Program-made: the position numbers and the translations under genes
The notes under the pieces: generated by a model
Told to the model about the DNA's origin: nothing
Databases searched by the model: none
The model's input: the letters and a program-made list of their open reading frames with translations, nothing else
Shown: one piece after another, positions 44,958-53,981 of the stretch
Position numbering within the stretch: position 1 is the stretch's first letter
Layout of the letters: each line of letters starts with the position of its first letter
Assembly (NCBI GenBank): GCA_035604595.1
Contig: DATNIE010000017.1
Coordinates: 143,628 to 207,627 of the forward strand
DNA length: 64,000 nt
DNA from: CAIKZZ01 sp035604595
Lineage (GTDB): Bacteria; Pseudomonadota; Gammaproteobacteria; Steroidobacterales; Steroidobacteraceae
Reading direction: 5' to 3'

Positions 44958-46607
44958 GTGTCCCCGAGTCGATTGCCCTTCGCCAGCCCGGAGCTTGCCG
45001 CCCGGCTGAGCGCCCATGCCGAGCGCCTGTCGGCCGTACGAATCCGCGATCTCGCGGCCTCGGATGCGACGCGTTATCAGAGGCTCTCGCTCGAATCGGA
45101 AGGGTTGCTGCTCGACTTCTCGCGCCAGCGCCTGGACGCTGCCGCGCTCGAGGATCTCGTTCGCCTGGCGCAAATGTCAGGGGTCGAACGTTCGACGGAG
45201 CGACTGTTCTCGGGTGCGCTCGTCAACAACACCGAGCAGCGGCCGGCGCTGCACGTCGCGCTGCGCGACCGCAGCGGGACGCCGCTCAGCGTCGCGGGCA
45301 GCGACATCCGCGCCCTGGTTGCCGGCGAGCGAGCGCGCTGCCGCGACTTTACCCGCGCGGTGGCGGGCGGCGCGCGGCTCGGCGCCACCGGGCACCGCTT
45401 CACCGACGTCATCAACATCGGGATCGGCGGCTCGGACCTGGGGCCGGTGATGGCGGTCGAGGCCCTGAAGCGCTATGCGAGCACCGGCCTCGGCGTGCAC
45501 TTCGTCTCGAACGTCGACGGCGTGCAGTTCGCCGATCTCGCCGCGCGGCTCAATCCCGCTGCGACGCTCGTACTCGTCTGCTCCAAGACGTTCACGACGC
45601 TCGAGACGCTGACCAACGCCCGCCTTGCCCGCCGCTGGATCTCCGAGCGACTCGGCGAGGCTGCCGTGCCGAGGCACTTTGCGGCGGTCTCGGTCAACCA
45701 CCCGGCGATGGACGAATTCGGGGTTGCGCAGGACGCGCGATTCACGATGTGGGACTGGGTCGGCGGGCGCTACTCGCTGTGGTCAGCCATCGGCCTCGGC
45801 ATCGAGCTTTCGATCGGCTCGACGCACTTCGAGTCCCTGCTGGATGGTGCCTATGCCGTCGACGCGCACTTCAGGTCCGCGCCGCTCCCCGGCAATCTCC
45901 CGGTCCTGCTCGCAGTCCTCGGCGTATGGAACCGGAACTTCATGGGCTGCGCGAGCCACGCGGTGCTGCCGTATGACCAGCGGCTGCACCGGTTCCCCGC
46001 CTATCTGCAGCAGCTGTCGATGGAGTCGAACGGCAAGCGCGTCCGGCACGACGGCAGCGTCGTCGGCTGGGACACGGAGCCTGTGCTGTGGGGCGAGCCG
46101 GGCTCCAACGGCCAGCACTCGTTCTTCCAGCTTCTGCACCAGGGGACGGCGGCGGTATCGGTCGATTTCCTGCTGCCGGCACGGTCGTCGGTCGATTGTC
46201 CGGATTCGCAAAGCCTCGCGGTGGCCAATTGCCTCGCGCAGGCAGAGGCCTTTGCGAACGGCTTCACGCTCGAGGAAGCGAGGCGTGAACTCGAAGCGAA
46301 GCACATGGATCCGACCCGAGCAGCCGAGCTCGCTCCCCACAAAGTGCACCCCGGCAACCGCCCGAGCACGATCGTGGCCTTCGAGCGCCTGGACCCGGCG
46401 ACGCTCGGGCGGCTGGTCGCGCTGTACGAACACAAGATATTCGTCGAGAGCGTCATCTGGGACATCAACGCCTTCGACCAGTGGGGCGTCGAGCTTGGCA
46501 AGAAGCTGGCCGAGCAGCTGGCGCCGGCGGTGCGCCGCAGCGCGCGGCTCGCGAGCCAGCCTGGCTTGCAGGCGCTGATCGACCGCTTGTGGGAGTGGAG
46601 AGCGTGA
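44958..46607 (+). CDS. pgi: Glucose-6-phosphate isomerase
   Basis: Pgi interconverts glucose-6-phosphate and fructose-6-phosphate, supplying hexose phosphates for both glycolysis and polysaccharide precursors. The 549-residue protein has the family patterns DVINIGIGGSDLGPVM, VSNVDGVQFADL, GSNGQHSFFQLLHQGT and the C-terminal KIFVESVIWDINAFDQWGVELGK. The GTG start has a CGGAG-like site. It overlaps the wzi-like gene by 4 bases, linking sugar metabolism to an envelope-polysaccharide gene. Confidence 0.96.
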   Translation: MSPSRLPFASPELAARLSAHAERLSAVRIRDLAASDATRYQRLSLESEGLLLDFSRQRLDAAALEDLVRLAQMSGVERSTERLFSGALVNNTEQRPALHVALRDRSGTPLSVAGSDIRALVAGERARCRDFTRAVAGGARLGATGHRFTDVINIGIGGSDLGPVMAVEALKRYASTGLGVHFVSNVDGVQFADLAARLNPAATLVLVCSKTFTTLETLTNARLARRWISERLGEAAVPRHFAAVSVNHPAMDEFGVAQDARFTMWDWVGGRYSLWSAIGLGIELSIGSTHFESLLDGAYAVDAHFRSAPLPGNLPVLLAVLGVWNRNFMGCASHAVLPYDQRLHRFPAYLQQLSMESNGKRVRHDGSVVGWDTEPVLWGEPGSNGQHSFFQLLHQGTAAVSVDFLLPARSSVDCPDSQSLAVANCLAQAEAFANGFTLEEARRELEAKHMDPTRAAELAPHKVHPGNRPSTIVAFERLDPATLGRLVALYEHKIFVESVIWDINAFDQWGVELGKKLAEQLAPAVRRSARLASQPGLQALIDRLWEWRA

Positions 46608-48073
46608 TCAGGCGGCCGATGGCTGCGGACCTCGCCACCGCTACGCTGGCGCTGATCGGGGTACTCGCGTCCGGCGCTGCAGTGGCCGACGCGTTGCCGT
46701 TCCTGCCGCCGGGCGATGCCAGGCTCCGCCATCTGGTGCAGCTGGAGGACGATGAGGGCTCGGTGCCGCTCGCCACCACCTGGCCGATTCCGACGCTCGA
46801 CCTTCCCGAGGACGTGCGTGCGACGCTCTATTCACTGCAGCAGCCCGGCACCGGCGCGGATGCCGGCTGGTTCGTCTCAGGGGCCGCCAAGCCGACGCAG
46901 ATCCGGACGTTTGACGACACGCCGCGCGCGCCGGGCGAGGCGGGGTTGCAGGCGGGCTGGGCCGCTGGCGGCTATGCGGGCGGCGTGGTCAAGATGAGCT
47001 ATGCCGTCAACCCGCAGGACGGGATGCACTACAGATTCGACGACAGCTACGCCTCGTGGCGGTTCGGAAACTGGTGGCTGAGCGCGGGCGAGCAGCAGCG
47101 CTGGTGGGGCCCGGGATGGGACGGAAGCCTGATCCTGTCCAACAACGCCCGGCCGATGCCCTCGATCGCGCTCGATCGGGCGAGCTCGGAGCCGTTTCAC
47201 ACCAGATGGCTGAGCTGGATCGGCCCGTGGCGCCTGACGACGTTTATGGGCGTCGAGGACTACCAGAACGCCGAGTGGCCGAACCCACTGGTCTGGGGCA
47301 TCCGCGGGACGTTCCGGCCGCTGCGCGATCTCGAGATTGGCCTGTCACGCACCGCGCAGTGGTGCCGCGTCGGGGTCTGCGGCCTTCACGCGTTTGAGGA
47401 TGTGGTGCTGGGCAAGGACAACTCCGGCGTCAATATCTCCCCCGCCCAGCAGCCCGGAAATCAGGAACTCGCGTGGGACCTGCGGTGGAAGATGGGCTCG
47501 TTGCCGGCGGCCATTTATTGGCAGATCAATGGCGAGACGGCCGACAGTCGCACACCGCTGCTGCCGCGGCCGCGCCAGACGACCGATCTGATCGGCCTTG
47601 AGTTCTGGTCGCACACCAAGGGCGCCGGCGGCTGGCGCGGGTTCCTCGAGTGGGCGGGCACGACCTGCGGTGAGTTGAGCACCAACTCGACAGACCAGCC
47701 CAATTTCAATTGCGCCTACAACAACAACATCGTCACCTGGGGCTATTACTATCGCGGCCGTGTGATCGGCGACTCGCTGCAGGGCGACGGACGGCTGCTG
47801 ACGCTGGGCGGACTGTACCTGGACCGGGGCGATCGGTCGTGGGAGCTGCGGCTGCGCAAGGGGTTGCTGAATCGTGATAGCGCATCGGTGCTGAACACGT
47901 TGACGCCGGTTGCCACGGACCTGTGGAACCTCGAGGCCAAGGTTGACGGCAGCTGGCACGGATTCGTTTTCAGCTTCGGCGTCGGCGCCGACCGGCTGAG
48001 TCCCGTCCAGGGGACCCAGACCACCACCAGCGGCCGCGTGTTCCTCAGCGTCAGCGCGCCGTGGCGACCCTAG
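46604..48073 (+). CDS. Wzi-like outer membrane capsule assembly protein
   Basis: Wzi-family beta-barrels anchor group 1 capsule or related exopolysaccharide to the outer membrane. The 489-residue protein has a signal peptide (LATATLALIGVLASGAAVADA), and Wzi-type segments such as GEQQRWWGPGWDGSLILSNN, RPMPSIALDR and the alternating, aromatic-rich strands of a barrel. GTG 46604 overlaps the pgi stop and has GGAG before it; ATG 46619 is an alternative. No wza, wzb or wzc gene is in the window, so the secreted polymer is unknown. Confidence 0.82.
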   Translation: MIRRPMAADLATATLALIGVLASGAAVADALPFLPPGDARLRHLVQLEDDEGSVPLATTWPIPTLDLPEDVRATLYSLQQPGTGADAGWFVSGAAKPTQIRTFDDTPRAPGEAGLQAGWAAGGYAGGVVKMSYAVNPQDGMHYRFDDSYASWRFGNWWLSAGEQQRWWGPGWDGSLILSNNARPMPSIALDRASSEPFHTRWLSWIGPWRLTTFMGVEDYQNAEWPNPLVWGIRGTFRPLRDLEIGLSRTAQWCRVGVCGLHAFEDVVLGKDNSGVNISPAQQPGNQELAWDLRWKMGSLPAAIYWQINGETADSRTPLLPRPRQTTDLIGLEFWSHTKGAGGWRGFLEWAGTTCGELSTNSTDQPNFNCAYNNNIVTWGYYYRGRVIGDSLQGDGRLLTLGGLYLDRGDRSWELRLRKGLLNRDSASVLNTLTPVATDLWNLEAKVDGSWHGFVFSFGVGADRLSPVQGTQTTTSGRVFLSVSAPWRP

Positions 48074-48146
48074 GCGGCGTGGCCCCGGCCGTGACTGCGC
48101 GACGGTGGGCGCGCGGCATGCGATCTGGGCGCTGAGCCGCACGCCC

Positions 48147-48872
48147 ATGCGCCAAATCATTCTTGACACCGAAACCACCGGACTCGAGCCCGCTCAGGGT
48201 CATCGAATCATTGAGATCGGCTGCGTCGAACTGATCAACCGGCGGCCGAGCGGCCGGACCTTTCAGCGCTACCTCAATCCCGAACGGCCGATCGACCCGG
48301 GCGCCGAGGCCGTGCATGGGCTGACGACCGAGTTCCTCGCCAACCAGCCGACGTTCGCCGCGATCGCCGAGCAGTTCGTGGACTTCGTGTCCGGCGCCGA
48401 GCTCATCATCCACAACGCGCCGTTCGACGTCGGCTTTTTTGACCACGAGTTCGGCCGGCTCCCGGCACCGCAGCGTCTGCTGACCGACCTGTGCACGATC
48501 CTCGACACGCTCGCACTCGCGCGCCAGCTGCATCCTGGTCAGCGCAACAGCCTCGACGCCCTGTGCAAACGCTACGGAGTCGACAACTCGAACAGAGATC
48601 TCCACGGGGCGCTGCTCGATGCGCGGATCCTCGCTGAGGTGTATCTGGCGATGACGGGAGGGCAGGGGGCGCTGACGCTGCACGCCGAGCAGGAATCCGG
48701 CCCGGGGACCGCCTACGGTGCGAGCCGCCGGCGGCGCAGTGTGGTGGAGATTCCGATCGTTCGGGCGACGCCAGCAGAGCTCGAGGCGCACGAGCGAGCG
48801 CTCGATGCGGTGGAGAAGGCGAGCGAGGGGCGGTGCCTGTTCCGGCGCCCCGCCGATCCGTCCGGCGCGTGA
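48147..48872 (+). CDS. dnaQ: DNA polymerase III epsilon subunit (3'-5' proofreading exonuclease)
   Basis: DnaQ is the proofreading exonuclease of the replicative polymerase. The 241-residue protein has the DEDDh motifs ILDTETTGLEP (ExoI), HNAPFDVGFFDHEF (ExoII) and HGALLDARILAEVY (ExoIII), and a C-terminal region that binds the alpha subunit. The ATG at 48147 begins MRQIILDTETTG, the usual start; the frame is open to 48105. It stands after the wzi-like gene with a 73-base gap. Confidence 0.95.
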   Translation: MRQIILDTETTGLEPAQGHRIIEIGCVELINRRPSGRTFQRYLNPERPIDPGAEAVHGLTTEFLANQPTFAAIAEQFVDFVSGAELIIHNAPFDVGFFDHEFGRLPAPQRLLTDLCTILDTLALARQLHPGQRNSLDALCKRYGVDNSNRDLHGALLDARILAEVYLAMTGGQGALTLHAEQESGPGTAYGASRRRRSVVEIPIVRATPAELEAHERALDAVEKASEGRCLFRRPADPSGA

Positions 48873-48935
48873 CGCCCGTCACAGGCGCGCTCCGCCGGTC
48901 GGCAATGACGTCCCGGGCCGGCTGGCCCGGACCGG

Positions 48936-48941
48936 TATACT
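48936..48941 (+). promoter_or_regulatory. Candidate -10 of the nucleotide-sugar operon
   Basis: TATACT, 29 bases before the ATG of the dehydrogenase gene, in a 98-base gap after dnaQ. The -35 is not clear. Confidence 0.35.
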
Positions 48942-48970
48942 TTCGCCGGTTCAATCGCTGAAGGACGATC

Positions 48971-50260
48971 ATGGCGACGCATAAGTTGAGCCTTCGCAGG
49001 TGCAGGATCGGCGTCATCGGCCTCGGGTACGTGGGACTGCCGCTCGCCGTCGAGTTCGGCAGGCACTTCGACACGGTGGGCTTCGACGTCAGGGCCGAGC
49101 GGATCGCGGAGCTCGAACGCGGCAAGGATTCGACGCTCGAGGTCACGCGGGCCGAGCTCAAGACCTGCGATCGCCTGAGCTACACGACCAAGCTCAAGGA
49201 CCTCAAGCGCTGCGACGTGTTCATCGTCACCGTGCCGACGCCGATCGACCAGTACAAGCGCCCGGATTTAACTCCGCTCGTGAAGGCCAGCGAGGCGGTC
49301 GGTGAGGTTCTGAAGCGCGGCGCCGTCGTCATCTACGAATCGACGGTGTATCCGGGCTGCACGGAAGAGGTCTGCGTGCCGATCCTGGAGAGGGTCTCGG
49401 GCCTGACCTTCAACAAGGACTTCTACGCCGGCTACAGTCCCGAGCGCATCAACCCCGGCGACAAGGAGCATCGGCTGACGACCATCAAGAAGGTGACGTC
49501 AGGTTCGACGCCGGAGGTCGCGGATTTCGTCGATTCGCTCTACCGCACGATCATCCGGGCCGGCACGCACCGGGCCTCGAGCCTCAGGGTTGCCGAAGCG
49601 GCCAAGGTCATCGAGAACACGCAGCGCGACGTCAATATCGCGCTGATCAACGAGCTTGCGCTGATCTTCAACCGGCTGGGGATCGACACCCAGGAGGTCC
49701 TGGCTGCCGCCGGCTCCAAGTGGAACTTCCTGCCGTTTCGCCCCGGGCTCGTCGGAGGGCACTGCATTGGGGTCGACCCCTACTACCTGACGCACAAGGC
49801 GCAGGAAATCGGCTACCACCCGGAGATGATCCTCGCGGGCCGGCGGATCAACGACAACATGGGGCTGTACGTTGCCGCGGAGATCCTGAAGCTGATGACG
49901 ACGAAGAAGATTCACGCCAAGGAATCGCGGATCCTGGTGCTTGGGCTCACGTTCAAGGAGAACTGCCCGGACCTGCGAAACTCCAAGGTAGTTGACGTGA
50001 TCCGCGAGCTCGAGAAATTCGGTGCCAAGGTCGACGTGCACGATCCGTGGGTCGACAGGGCTGAGGCGATCCAGGAATACGGCATCCGCCCGGTGAGGAA
50101 GCTGGAGCCGCACCGCTACGACGCGATTGTGCTGGCCGTCGCCCACCGGGAGTTCACCGAGCTCGGAGTCGAGAAGATTCGGCGGCTGGCGAAGCGCCGC
50201 CACGTGCTCTACGACATCAAGCATCTGTTCAAGCGGTCGGAAGTGGACGGCCGGCTGTAA
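48971..50260 (+). CDS. UDP-N-acetylhexosamine 6-dehydrogenase (TviB/WbpO-like)
   Basis: This family oxidises C6 of a UDP-sugar to the uronic acid with two NAD+. The 429-residue protein has the NAD loop VIGLGYVGLPLAVEFG, the STVYPGCTEE segment, the catalytic Cys265 in GGHCIGVDPYYLTHKAQ, and GLTFKENCPDLRNSKV. The HCIGVDPYYLTHKA pattern is that of TviB/WbpO (UDP-GlcNAc or UDP-GalNAc dehydrogenases), rather than UDP-glucose dehydrogenase; this is family knowledge, not proof. The epimerase gene follows by 5 bases. Confidence 0.88.
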   Translation: MATHKLSLRRCRIGVIGLGYVGLPLAVEFGRHFDTVGFDVRAERIAELERGKDSTLEVTRAELKTCDRLSYTTKLKDLKRCDVFIVTVPTPIDQYKRPDLTPLVKASEAVGEVLKRGAVVIYESTVYPGCTEEVCVPILERVSGLTFNKDFYAGYSPERINPGDKEHRLTTIKKVTSGSTPEVADFVDSLYRTIIRAGTHRASSLRVAEAAKVIENTQRDVNIALINELALIFNRLGIDTQEVLAAAGSKWNFLPFRPGLVGGHCIGVDPYYLTHKAQEIGYHPEMILAGRRINDNMGLYVAAEILKLMTTKKIHAKESRILVLGLTFKENCPDLRNSKVVDVIRELEKFGAKVDVHDPWVDRAEAIQEYGIRPVRKLEPHRYDAIVLAVAHREFTELGVEKIRRLAKRRHVLYDIKHLFKRSEVDGRL

Positions 50261-50265
50261 AGCCG

Positions 50266-51276
50266 ATGAAGGTCCTCGTCACGGGCGCAGCGGGATTCAT
50301 CGGGTTCCACACCGCGGAACGGCTGCTCGCGCGCGGGGATACGGCTGTCGGTCTCGATAATCTCAACGAGTACTACGACGTCAACCTGAAGCTCGCCCGG
50401 CTCGAACGCCTGAAGCAGCACGCACGCTTCAGCTTCGCGAAGCTCGACCTCGCCGACCGGGCACAGATGCCGGAGTTGTTCGCGCGGGAGCGCTTCGACC
50501 GGGTCGTGCACCTGGGCGCCCAGGCGGGCGTCCGCTACTCGCTCGAAAACCCGCTCGCCTACGTCGACTCGAATGTGGTCGGGACCGCGAACGTGCTCGA
50601 GGGCTGCCGGCATAACAAGGTCGAGCACCTGGTCTACGCCTCGACGAGTTCGGTGTACGGCGCGAATACATCGATGCCGTTCTCGGTGCACCAGAACGTC
50701 GACCATCCACTGTCGTTCTACGCCGCGACCAAGAAGGCGAACGAGCTGATGGCGCACGCCTATTCGAGTCTCTACGCTCTGCCGACCACCGGACTTCGCT
50801 TCTTCACGGTCTACGGACCGTGGGGCCGGCCCGACATGGCGCTGTTTCTGTTCACCAGAAACATACTGGCCGGCAAGCCGATCGATGTCTTCAATTACGG
50901 TCACCACCGGCGCGATTTCACCTACGTCGACGACATCGTCAGCGGCGTCGTCGGCGCGCTCGACAGGATCCCGACCCCGGATCCGCGCTGGAACGGGGAC
51001 GCCCCGGACCCGGCGACCAGCAACGCGCCGTACCGGCTCTACAACATCGGTAACAACCGGCCGGTCGAGTTGCTGCGCTACATCGAGCTGATCGAGCACT
51101 GTCTGGGCAAGAAGGCCACGAAAAACCTGCTGCCGCTGCAGGTCGGCGACGTACCGGCCACCTGGGCCGACATCGACGACCTGACACGGGACGTCGGCTA
51201 CGTCCCGGCGATCCCGGTAGAGGTCGGGATCGAACGCTTCGTGCGCTGGTACATGGACTACTACGGAACGCCGTAG
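50266..51276 (+). CDS. NAD-dependent UDP-sugar epimerase (UDP-glucuronate 4-epimerase-like)
   Basis: The 336-residue extended SDR protein has the NAD loop VTGAAGFIGFHTAERL, the motif LDNLNEYYDVNLKLARLE typical of CapI/LspL-type UDP-glucuronate epimerases, YASTSSVYG, and the catalytic Tyr152/Lys156 in FYAATKKANE. It inverts C4 of a UDP-uronate, making precursors for capsule or O-chain. Paired with a TviB-like dehydrogenase, it could instead act on an N-acetylhexosaminuronate (as TviC does); the sequence looks more like the UDP-GlcA group. Confidence 0.86.
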   Translation: MKVLVTGAAGFIGFHTAERLLARGDTAVGLDNLNEYYDVNLKLARLERLKQHARFSFAKLDLADRAQMPELFARERFDRVVHLGAQAGVRYSLENPLAYVDSNVVGTANVLEGCRHNKVEHLVYASTSSVYGANTSMPFSVHQNVDHPLSFYAATKKANELMAHAYSSLYALPTTGLRFFTVYGPWGRPDMALFLFTRNILAGKPIDVFNYGHHRRDFTYVDDIVSGVVGALDRIPTPDPRWNGDAPDPATSNAPYRLYNIGNNRPVELLRYIELIEHCLGKKATKNLLPLQVGDVPATWADIDDLTRDVGYVPAIPVEVGIERFVRWYMDYYGTP

Positions 51277-51410
51277 CAGGCCCTCGGAGCGGCGGACGGG
51301 ATCGGCCGCGGCTCGCGAGACAGGGCCCGTCGGTCCCAGCCCGTCAGCGCGCACTCCGGCGTGGCGAGGGCGCCCGACTCGCCCGCGGCGCGCTTGCGCG
51401 CCAAATCGTC

Positions 51411-51440
51411 TTGAGCGCCTGCGTTCCGCCGGGTTAGAAT
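51411..51440 (+). promoter_or_regulatory. Sigma70-type promoter of rpsO-pnp
   Basis: TTGAGC (51411-51416) and TAGAAT (51435-51440), 18 bases apart, lie 50 bases before the rpsO ATG. An SD-like AAGGGAA follows. Confidence 0.7.
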
Positions 51441-51490
51441 GCGCGGCTTAACACAGAGTCAATACGTAAGTCGCTGAGGTTTCAAGGGAA

Positions 51491-51760
51491 ATGCCACTCG
51501 ATAGCACCGCCAAAGCGGGAATCGTCGCGAAGTTCGCGCGCGGCACGACGGACACAGGGTCCCCCGAGGTCCAGATCGCGCTCCTCTCGGAGCGGATCAA
51601 CGGTCTCGGCGAGCACTTCAACACCCACAAGCGCGACCACGCCTCGCGCCGGGGGCTTCTCAAGATGGTCAACCAGCGCCGCAAGCTCCTCGACTATCTG
51701 AAGCTCAATGCGCCGGACCGCTATTCCAAGATCCTGAACGACCTCGGCCTGCGTCGCTGA
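51491..51760 (+). CDS. rpsO: 30S ribosomal protein S15
   Basis: S15 binds the central domain of 16S rRNA early in 30S assembly. The 89-residue protein has the family signature (DTGSPEVQIALLSERINGL, THKRDHASRRGLLKMVNQRR) and normal length. In E. coli S15 represses its own mRNA through a leader pseudoknot; whether the 50-base leader here does so cannot be told. pnp follows. Confidence 0.98.
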   Translation: MPLDSTAKAGIVAKFARGTTDTGSPEVQIALLSERINGLGEHFNTHKRDHASRRGLLKMVNQRRKLLDYLKLNAPDRYSKILNDLGLRR

Positions 51761-51775
51761 CGTCAGGCCCGACCC

Positions 51776-51799
51776 ACGGCCCGCCTACCGGTGGGCCGT
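51776..51799 (+). other. rpsO-pnp intergenic hairpin
   Basis: ACGGCCCGCC (51776-51785) pairs with GGTGGGCCGT (51790-51799) around TACC, with one G-T pair, followed by CGTGTTT. In E. coli the matching gap holds a leaky terminator and the RNase III site through which Pnp autoregulates; this hairpin may play either role. Confidence 0.55.
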
Positions 51800-51826
51800 C
51801 GTGTTTCGACGCAAAGGAATTCCCCA

Positions 51827-53905
51827 GTGTCCGTCTACAAGCAGTCTTTCCAGTACGGTCCCCACACCTTCACGCTCGAAACCGGTGAGATCGCCCGCCA
51901 GGCCGACGGCTCGGTCGTGGTCGCGGTCGCCGACACGATCGTGCTCGTCACCGCGGTCGGCGCCAAGACCGCGGTCCCGGGCCGGGACTTCTTTCCGCTG
52001 ACCGTCAACTACCAGGAGAAGACCTACGCTGCCGGCCGGATCCCGGGCGGATTCTTCAAGCGCGAGGGACGCCCGACCGAGAAGGAGACGCTGACCTCGC
52101 GCCTGATCGACCGGCCGATCCGTCCGCTGTTCCCAGAGGGCTTCGCCAACGAAGTCCAGGTCGTCGCGACAGTGCTGTCGCTAAATCCCGAGGTCGATGC
52201 CGACATCCCGGCGCTGCTCGGCGCCTCGGCGGCCCTCGCGCTGTCGGGCATGCCGTTCCTGGGTCCGATCGGAGCCGCCAAGGTCGGCTACAAGGACGGC
52301 AAGTACCTGCTGAACCCGACCGCGACCGACCTGAAGGCCTCGCAACTCGAGCTCGTCGTCGCCGGCACCAAGGACGGGGTCCTGATGGTCGAGTCGGAGG
52401 CCAGCGGGCTGTCTGAGGAGGTCATGCTCGGGGCCGTGTCCTTCGGCCACCGCGAGATGCAGGCCGCGATCGCGGCGATCAATGCGCTCGTCGCCGCGGC
52501 CGGCAAGCCGCGGTGGGACTGGACCGCGCCTCCTGCGCACGACGAGCTCGACAACGCCGTCAAGGCGCTCGCCGGCGCCGGACTCAACGAGGCCTACAGC
52601 CTCGTCGTCAAGCAGGAGCGCCGCGACCGGATTGCCGCGATCAAGGACAAAGTGCTCGCGCAGCTCACCGGCGGCGAGTCTCCGAAATACGCCGCCGACG
52701 CCGTCAAGAAGACGTTCGGCGATCTTGAGTACCGGATCGTCCGCGACCGGATCCTGGCGGGCGCGCCGCGAATCGACGGCCGCGACCGCAAGACGGTCCG
52801 ACCGATCACCGTGAAGGTGGGCGTGTTGCCCCGCACCCACGGCTCCGCGCTCTTTACCCGCGGCGAGACCCAGGCGCTCGTCGTCACGACCCTCGGCACC
52901 GGCCGCGATGCGCAGATCGTCGATGCGCTCGAGGGGGAGCGCAAAGAGCCGTTCATGCTGCACTACAATTTCCCGCCGTTCTCGGTGGGCGAGACCGGAA
53001 TGATGGGCTCACCGAAGCGCCGCGAGATCGGCCACGGCAACCTCGCCAAACGCGGCGTCAGGGCCGTGATGCCGGCGGTCGACAAATTCCCGTACGTGCT
53101 GCGGGTCGTCTCGGAGGTGCTCGAGTCGAACGGCTCGAGCTCGATGGCCTCGGTGTGCGGTTCCTCGCTCGCGCTGATGGATGCAGGCGTCCCGATCAAG
53201 GCGCCGGTCGCCGGCGTCGCGATGGGCCTCGTCAAGGAAGGCGACCGGTTCCAGGTGCTGACCGACATCCTCGGCGATGAGGACCACCTCGGCGACATGG
53301 ACTTCAAGGTGGCCGGCACGAAGGACGGCATCACGGCCCTGCAGATGGACATCAAGATCACGAGCATTACGAGCGAGATCATGAAGGTCGCGCTCGCCCA
53401 GGCCCGCGACGGGCGCCTGCACATCCTCGACAGGATGAACGCAGTGCTGGCGAAGCCCCGCGAGCACATGTCCGAATGGGCGCCGACCATCACGACCATC
53501 AAGATCGACCCGGAGAAGATCCGCGACGTCATCGGCAAGGGCGGTGCGGTCATTCGCGCAATCACCGAAGAGACCGGTACGACGATCGACATCGAGAACG
53601 ACGGCACGGTCAAGATCGCCTCGGTCAACGGCGCGAAGGCGCGCGAGGCTCAACGCCGCATCGAGCTCATCACGGCCGATGTCGAGGTGGGTCAGATCTA
53701 CGAGGGCAAGGTCGTCCGGCTGATGGACTTCGGCGCGTTCGTCGCGATCCTGCCGGGTCGCGACGGCCTGGTGCACATCTCGCAGATCTCCAACGAGCGC
53801 GTCGAGCGCGTTGCCGACAAGCTGCGCGAGGGCGACGTCGTCAAGGTCAAGGTGCTCGAGGTCGACCGCCAGGGGCGGGTGCGATTGTCGATGCGCGACG
53901 TCTGA
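51827..53905 (+). CDS. pnp: Polyribonucleotide nucleotidyltransferase (PNPase)
   Basis: PNPase degrades RNA 3'-5' with phosphate and is part of the degradosome. The 692-residue protein has two RNase PH domains (GDETQ-type region RGETQALVVTTLGT; GVPIKAPVAGVAMGL), the KH domain (EKIRDVIGKGGAVIRAI) and the C-terminal S1 domain (GQIYEGKVVRLMDFGAFVAI). Start is GTG 51827 with AAAGGAAT upstream; an upstream frame to 51791 overlaps the hairpin. Confidence 0.97.
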   Translation: MSVYKQSFQYGPHTFTLETGEIARQADGSVVVAVADTIVLVTAVGAKTAVPGRDFFPLTVNYQEKTYAAGRIPGGFFKREGRPTEKETLTSRLIDRPIRPLFPEGFANEVQVVATVLSLNPEVDADIPALLGASAALALSGMPFLGPIGAAKVGYKDGKYLLNPTATDLKASQLELVVAGTKDGVLMVESEASGLSEEVMLGAVSFGHREMQAAIAAINALVAAAGKPRWDWTAPPAHDELDNAVKALAGAGLNEAYSLVVKQERRDRIAAIKDKVLAQLTGGESPKYAADAVKKTFGDLEYRIVRDRILAGAPRIDGRDRKTVRPITVKVGVLPRTHGSALFTRGETQALVVTTLGTGRDAQIVDALEGERKEPFMLHYNFPPFSVGETGMMGSPKRREIGHGNLAKRGVRAVMPAVDKFPYVLRVVSEVLESNGSSSMASVCGSSLALMDAGVPIKAPVAGVAMGLVKEGDRFQVLTDILGDEDHLGDMDFKVAGTKDGITALQMDIKITSITSEIMKVALAQARDGRLHILDRMNAVLAKPREHMSEWAPTITTIKIDPEKIRDVIGKGGAVIRAITEETGTTIDIENDGTVKIASVNGAKAREAQRRIELITADVEVGQIYEGKVVRLMDFGAFVAILPGRDGLVHISQISNERVERVADKLREGDVVKVKVLEVDRQGRVRLSMRDV

Positions 53906-53981
53906 GTTTGTCGCAGAGGCCGAGCGACGAGCGGGGGCCCACAGGCGCCCGCTGACGGCCCTAGTCCGGGAACGCCCGGTG

